A stretch of 64,000 nt of DNA from Datisca glomerata (taxonomy: Eukaryota; Streptophyta; Magnoliopsida; Cucurbitales; Datiscaceae). The stretch spans positions 613,547-677,546 of the forward strand of contig QANY01009128.1 in NCBI GenBank assembly GCA_003255025.1, written 5' to 3'. The stretch's first letter is position 1; every line of letters begins with the position of its first letter. This document shows positions 57,809-64,000 of the stretch, piece after piece. Position numbers and translations under genes: made by a program. Below the pieces are notes generated by a model. It did no database searches. It saw only the letters and a program-made list of their open reading frames with translations, and was not told the DNA's origin.

Positions 57809-60008
57809 GGCTAAAATATAAAATACCCTACACTTTGACTAAACCGTAAATTATACCCTTACATTTTTTCATATTTTTATACCTATGTACTTTGACTAAA
57901 CTGTAAAATATACTCTTCAGTGATTTTTTTAGTTAATTTAACAGAAAATTAACTCCATACATTTCCTCCATTATCTCCTTATATTTCTATTATTTCTCTC
58001 AATTTACCCACACTACTTTGTACCTATAAATAACTCTCTTCTTCCCCTCATTTGCACTTTCAACGTACTTTTCAGATTTGATTTTTTTCTTTCCTTTAAT
58101 GAATTTTTTTGACTTAAAAATCTGCTTCATTTCTACTGTAATGAAATTCGCTTCATTCTTAAAAAATATGCTTCATTCTTAAAAAATCTACTTCATTTTG
58201 AAATTTTCCATTTTAAAATGAAAATTTTCCCCACACCTAAAAAAAACTGCTTCACAAAAAAAATGTGATTCACATAAAAATGACTTTCATATATTCATCA
58301 TCACATAAATTCATAAAATATTCAAATTCAACCAAAATAACCAGCATTTCATACAAAAAATCACAAAATAACCAGCATCCTATACATAAATTCATAAATT
58401 CTCAATGGTCAAATAATATATAACTCTTAGTTGATTTGAAAGTAAAAGGATATAAATATCAAATTCACAATTACATAAAAGCAATAAAATCCTTAACAAA
58501 ATTTAGATTCAAGATAAAATAATCCTCAAGAGGCAGTCTTTTTCAACTTCGCAAACTCTTGCCTCACCAAACCAACCCTCTAAATGAAACAAATGTCATT
58601 TGTTAGTATAGTCAGAATACGTAATAAGGACCCCAAAATCAAAAACAGGAAACAACTTCAAAGTTCAAAGAAACATATTTTTATATCACCAACCTTCATG
58701 TTGGCCAACATAAGCTTGAACCTGTCAAAGTCATTGAGGGACGCCATTTTCTTCTAGACGATCAGCTTTCTGCCCCAAGAGCTATTCTCCTTCTTCTTTT
58801 GAACATATGCACATGAAATCTTTTTTATTTCTTAAACCCAAAGCTAATGAACAAGGAAATGTTATTTACCAAAAAAAACAAGGAAAAGTCAAAATATTAT
58901 AAGATAATAGCTTACCACCAACCTTCATAACTTCAACGAGTTCCTTCTTCCTAGGTACCCTCTTGATGTCAATTTTTAAGTCGGTAAGTGAAAGCCTTTT
59001 GAAGTTCATTTGGGACCTCACCATATCAAGTATATCAACAAGAGCCTGTACATACACAAATATATTAAATACTATGTAACTAATCGATAGTTTTCATAAA
59101 CTAGTTCTTCTATTTACACTGAAGTATCAAAACCGATGGAGTAACATGTTAGCTGCTCCAGTGAAAATATTTTACTACATGAACTTTTGATGAATTGGTC
59201 ATACACGATAAAAAAACATTATAGAATTACTGAAATAATAATACAACTTAAGAAACTTGGCATCACAACCCGATGGAGATGATGATAACTGAATATTCCA
59301 ATTTAACTTTTCAATTTGAATAACCATTACAACAGGTAAGCAGATAATGATGTACAACACTACAAATCAATTCCATGTCCAATCAAGTGTAAATCAATAT
59401 CGTTTTTCAATAAAAAATACAGAACAACAAAAGGGAGTATATAACTGACCGAGTCCAAAAACAAAATCAAGACCAGAGATAAAGTTTACACCCGAGATAA
59501 AAGCACATAAACTGAGCGAATCTAGAAAACCCCATGAAATAGATTCATCCCCGAAATAGAGAACATAAATTGCCCAAATAGAATAGTACATAAATCACCG
59601 AAATTGATAACAAAACCGAGCAAATCCAGACCAGAAACTAACGAACAGTGAAATAGAGTACATACTCAATAGAAGAATCCAGAAATTTTGACCACTTTGA
59701 GCTCAGATCTGGCAAAATTTTTTGACCTAAACCCTCCCTATGCCTGTTGCACGGTAGCTCTTTCCCTCCCCTGCATTTTCGAATTAGGGTTGTAAAAGAA
59801 AATACAAAGTAAAGGTAAAAAAGTAAGAAAAATTAACTTACATTAACTTCTGTTAACATACCTGTTAAGGTTATTTTTTACGGAATATTTTACGGAAGGG
59901 TATGTTTTATAGTTTTATCAAAGTATATGGATATACAAATATATACAAAAGTATAGAGGTGTAGTTTGCAGTTTAACCAAAGCGCGAGGTTGTATTTTAC
60001 ATTTTAGC
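57809..60008. mobile_element. Long-TIR transposon, copy B: Pack-MULE-like, carrying RPL14 exons
   Basis: The ends are ggctaaaatataaaatac and, in reverse complement at the right, gctaaaatgtaaaatac. Inverted similarity runs far inward, with actttgactaaac and atatttttata blocks on both sides. A 10-bp duplication, atttattttt, is found at 57799-57808 and 60009-60018. Size about 2.2 kb. No transposase. Three exons of a ribosomal protein gene lie inside, on the minus strand. Long inverted ends, 9-10-bp duplication and gene capture fit a Pack-MULE. Confidence 0.8.
58526..59045 (-). pseudogene. RPL14: Captured exons of ribosomal protein eL14 (RPL14)
   Basis: Three exons remain on the minus strand. 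Exon one, 59045-58923, reads [20 protein letters not shown] then [14 protein letters not shown]. Exon two, about 58803-58694, reads NSSWGRKLIV, a stop where Gln is expected, and MASLNDFDRFKLMLANMK. Exon three, 58579-58526, reads RVGLVRQEFAKLKKTAS and a proper stop. Introns of about 119 and 114 bases keep gttggt donors and AG acceptors. This covers the middle and end of eL14, a large-subunit ribosomal protein; the N-terminal KOW part is absent. The intron-bearing form shows DNA-level capture. Not functional as eL14. Confidence 0.85.
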
Positions 60009-60018
60009 ATTTATTTTT

Positions 60019-61265
60019 CTTGAAAATATATTAAAAGTTTGAAAATCTAATAATTCTTTCATTCAATGGATATTATAAAACATTTAATTCGTAATGATTT
60101 TCATATCATCATAAATTGAATTGATGAATGAATCTTCTAAGGGATTTGACAAAAAAAATCTTCAGAAGGAAACTAAATTGAAGAATGAAGGTAAACCGCT
60201 TTGTTTGGGTGATTTAGAAAATTATTTTCTAAATATTCATCTCCATGACGGGATTGTTTTCTTTGTTTCTTTTAGTTATTATAGATAATTCAACATTTTA
60301 TTAAATAAATGAAATGTTAGTTTTGCATAATAGATCTAGAAAATGGTTTTTTATCAATAAAAACTTTTTCCTTTCTAGCGTCACTTTATATAGAGAATAG
60401 AGTAATTTATAACAAATATGTAAAGAGTTTTGGAATAGCCCAATTTCATTACTTACCAAAAGAAAAAAGGAACGAAAGTTGCTAAATATGAAATTAGTAA
60501 AAATATTAATAATAAATATAGGATTATATGTATCATTAACCTTTAATGTATATACATTAATAAAGTTCGAAAATAGTATTTTATTGATTTTATACATAAA
60601 TGGCAGAAGTTTTTTGCAAAAAGATGACACTTCAAAAATATTAAATAACCAATTATCTAAAAAAAAAAGTCAATGGATAATATAGTTAGTCCAGTTCACC
60701 TTTGTTTTTATGGATTACTAACCGTATTTGACAGGTTTTAATTTTCACGATTTACCTTTTTAAGATTGGATAATTTAAACTGACTTCCCATTGTCCTCCC
60801 AACCCCCAAAAAAAAAAGTTTTATGTCTGAGATTTAGAAATTTAGTTTTGTATGATTGATTGCACGTGTACAATATATGTGAGAATTGATTGTCTATCGT
60901 TGGACTCTAACAGCAGACACATCAATTTAATAATTTCAGATCATATGATCAAATTTAAAGATTTATATTGTACTAGAATATTTGGAGAAAAGATAAAAAA
61001 AATTATATTTTTTAATTTTTAACATTTGTTTTGAGCGATCTAATTGACGTGGATGACTCATATTCAACTTCTCATCCGCATTTGCTAGGCACCACAAAGA
61101 TCCAAATCTAATATATATNTCAGAAAAACAATAATTAGGTGATAGAAATTGTACGTAAATAACACTATAATGTTATTACTTGAAAGTTTTAAATTAGCAC
61201 TAAAAAAAGTAAAAATGACAGAGTTAAAAATTATCACGTTGAAATAGCAATTTAAGCATTACAGC
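60019..61265. other. Intergenic AT-rich region
   Basis: No gene or clear element seen. One ambiguous base lies near 61119. Confidence 0.6.
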
Positions 61266-61273
61266 CATACAAA

Positions 61274-62271
61274 TAGAGGTGTAATCGGTTCGGTTCGGCT
61301 CGATTTAAGTGATATTTTCAAACCGAATTGTAAAAAATATATTTTACTTATTAAAAATGAACTGAACCGTCATTGTATGTAAACTGAACCAAACTGAATG
61401 GTGAAAAACGGTTCGGTGTGGTTTTGCTGTTTGTTCAAAACTCAAAAAAAAAAATATTTTCCTCTTGCATTTCTTAGAACAAAGGAAATTGTGAAGTGAA
61501 TTAGAAAATGCGATGAAAATAGAGCAAGTGAGCGTATAAAATTAAAATGGGGAACCACATCTCAAAAAGAAAAACAAGTTACTAAATCTCAAATTCAAAC
61601 TTTAAGCAAAGAAATTAGAATACACAATGTATCTCAACAAAAATGACAGATCCACCTCCAATAAACCATAAAGAAATTAAACAAAAATAGAAAAGAAATA
61701 AAATAAATAACGTTAGCTTAGTTGTAGCCTATAGTAGCTTCTAGAGAGAGATATATACAACCTACTATAAGTAGATCTGGTGAGGGAGAAGAAACCAAGA
61801 GGAATAGGTGGCTGAAGACGCAGAGTCACAGTAGATCTGGGACCACCAAGACGGCTAGAGGCAGAGCCGCAAAGCCTCTGTAACGACGATGGAGAAACAA
61901 GGATGACACACCGCGAGGAGCTACTACAGCGAAAAGGGAGCTTCACGATGACATATCTGCTAAGATGATGATGAATCTGTTTGGTGTTTACGGTGAGCCA
62001 TGACTACGATGAAGGAGGGGAGAGAGAGAGAGAAAGACGTGAATGAAAAATGAGGGGTAGGGTCATGAGATATTGAGATTTTTATAAGAGAATTCGGTTT
62101 GTTCTGTTTCATTCGGCTTGAGAGTGAAAATCAAAAACTGAACCGAATAAAAAATTTTAACAGAATAGAAACCAAACCGAACTGCTTAAAATTATTACAT
62201 TGATCGATTCGCTTCGGTTCGGTCCTGTTCGGCCGGTTTAATCAGTCTGGTCGGCTTTCCTTACACCCCTA
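61274..62271. mobile_element. hAT-like non-autonomous transposon, copy 2
   Basis: A perfect 8-bp duplication, catacaaa, flanks it (61266-61273 and 62272-62279). The left end starts tagaggtgtaatcggttcgg; the right, in reverse complement, starts taggggtgtaaggaaagccg. Both subterminal regions are rich in cggttcggtt words on either strand. The middle is GC-richer (about 61750-62030) without a supported gene. The ends and the gtctggtcgg word match the element at 19872-20897. The 998-bp size and 8-bp duplication fit the hAT superfamily. Confidence 0.8.
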
Positions 62272-62279
62272 CATACAAA

Positions 62280-64000
62280 AATATATTTGTAAAATGAATA
62301 TTGAATGGTGGAGTTTTTTCTTGTGACCATCACTCCAACTTCAAAGCTTGCTACTTGGTGAGTGCTTGAGATTGGACCTAGCATTGTAGAATTAGCCCAC
62401 AAAATGAATGGTTTTCAGTTAATGAATGGGCAAAAGTTACATCATCCATCATGATGGTTTTGATTCAACTCTTTTTGCTTTCATTTGGCCAACAACAACA
62501 ATAGGATAGCTTTTTTCTTAAGATATATATGAGATTGTCAACAATGAGAATCATTTAGGTTTTGTTTGTTTGGGAAAAATCTTGGATCAGTAGTGGGAAT
62601 GGCTAGTTGAAACCATTCATTCCCATATTTGTTTCGATATATTAAGGATTCAGAAGGGAGAGGCATTTAAATTTTAACTTCCATGGGATTAGATGCCCCT
62701 ATTAATTCCCAAATCCTGTGTATGACACAAACAACTAATGATTACCTTGTCTCAATGATTCCTTAGTCCTTTTTGTAGTTTTAAGTTAGTATATATCATT
62801 TTTCTGGAGTCTATCGACCATCCTGATTATAATATGTAGGAGAACAAATAAATTTCTATGCCTAGTAATTTGTACGACACATTCTCTAGTTTCAGTAATT
62901 ATACAAAATTCTTCACACTTAGTAACTTGATGTGAAAGGTCAAGAATATCATTCTCCATTTGACATTTCAATATTTCAGTGTCTACTAATATTAAATTTC
63001 AGTAAAAAAGAAAAGAAAATATTTGTAGTATATTCTCAAATACTGATTTATACAAATAATAATTTAGTAATTTATAAGCATAAAAAATTATGAATATGAC
63101 AAGAAACAATGACATATCAGTATAATTTTTTTTACTAGAAAGGATAAGTGGGGACATTTAATGAAAAACATTTATATTTGAGCTTATATGATGACTACAA
63201 TGAAATTAAAAATATGTCCGGGTTGGTTTTGAATCTAAAAGTATGTCCATCCATGTAACTAATATATATATATATAAATCCTAAAAAATAGAATGGACTA
63301 CTTGCAAGTAGTACATCATGAATGGTAAGAAATTGATTTGTAAATTTGTGGTGGAATATTACATTGATTATTAGTCCAACCTATCATCACATTAATGAAT
63401 CGTGGAATAATGCAATCAAAGTTGGTTGTTTGAGCATCACGGAACGTTCCAATCTAAACCTTACTTTCAAATTAATTGTAGGTTTATCCTTGAAAACTAA
63501 AATGAGATCATCACATCTAAAGGATACTTGACAAACTTATAAAACTTCAATATTTTGTTAATATATTGAAGAGATAATGAATTTTCAATATTGCTCTCAA
63601 TAATATAAAATAGTCAAGGAACAAATATGATAGAATCCCTATTTATTTCTGTATTTTTGTCACGCATAGCTTTCGATGATATGAAAAGCTTATTTTAAGG
63701 TACTGAACCGAACTGAATCTATCAGTGCACATCTACTCATGACCCTTAGGAAATACTGCTTATTGGTTTCCGAGTTACCAAACTACCTTCTGACTAATAT
63801 ATGAATCAAAATAAACCGTGGAATACCATTCTATAATACTCTTTGAACCTGACAAAGCTAAATTGCTGCTTTCAGCTTTCTTTTACTGCGTTGTAGAAAC
63901 CAACTTAAGGAGTAAATGTCAGAAATAGATTAGCCTTGTTCTAACAAAACTGCATCGAGCTGATGAAGTCAAATGATATTTATATCTCATATCTGTCAAT
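62280..64000. other. Intergenic AT-rich region to window end
   Basis: Only short ORFs without recognisable domains. A TA run lies near 63262-63275. Confidence 0.6.

Noticed and set aside
63680..63730. ctgaaccgaactgaatc, resembling the subterminal words of the hAT-like element
   Set aside because: Too short and without matching ends to call a second element.

Overview
The window looks like nuclear DNA of a flowering plant (eudicot). It is AT-rich, its genes have many GT-AG introns, and it carries plant-only families plus many kinds of transposon. A cucurbit-type genome is possible because a Mutator-like element carrying a Ulp1-protease gene is present, as described for melon, but the species cannot be fixed from sequence alone. 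Single N bases lie near 6756 and 61119, and an N gap covers 23838-24000.

Five intact host genes can be modelled exon by exon with consistent splice phases. They are a two-WW-domain protein of the FNBP4 type (10119-16168, +), a small chloroplast protein of the YELLOW LEAF 1 type (16865-18902, -), a short serine-rich protein (22641-22925, -, one exon, less certain), a membrane RING-H2 E3 ligase (24302-25791, -), a TMEM245-like membrane protein (46009-48197, -) and an OPT oligopeptide transporter (49227-52360, -). They form two islands, 10-26 kb and 46-52.5 kb. Nothing suggests that they share a pathway.

The rest is mostly nested mobile DNA. 1-7868: decayed Copia retroelement on the minus strand, broken by a ~1.17 kb DNA element with a 9-bp target duplication and by an organelle-like block. 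8690-9413: nuclear plastid DNA joining three separate plastid loci (trnV-GAC flank, psbA, ycf1). 19872-20897 and 61274-62271: two hAT-like non-autonomous elements with matching ends. 27202-29010: 5' part of a Copia element (LTR, primer-binding site, gag, protease). About 29011-41000: a large Ulp1-carrying Mutator-like element with a Ulp1 arm (+) and a transposase arm (-), sprinkled with palindromic TACACGA repeats. It is split by a 4.4 kb CACTA element (33354-37760) that carries exons of a menaquinone/phylloquinone methyltransferase gene. 41565-44777 and 57809-60008: two related elements with long inverted ends, the second carrying three exons of ribosomal protein eL14. 54038-57596: an internally deleted Copia element with a perfect 5-bp target duplication.

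The strongest signals are two cases of host-gene capture by DNA transposons (MENG exons in CACTA, RPL14 exons in a Pack-MULE-like element), the chimeric plastid insertion, and the hairpin-forming repeat that is spread through the Ulp1 element. I found no convincing new biochemical system.
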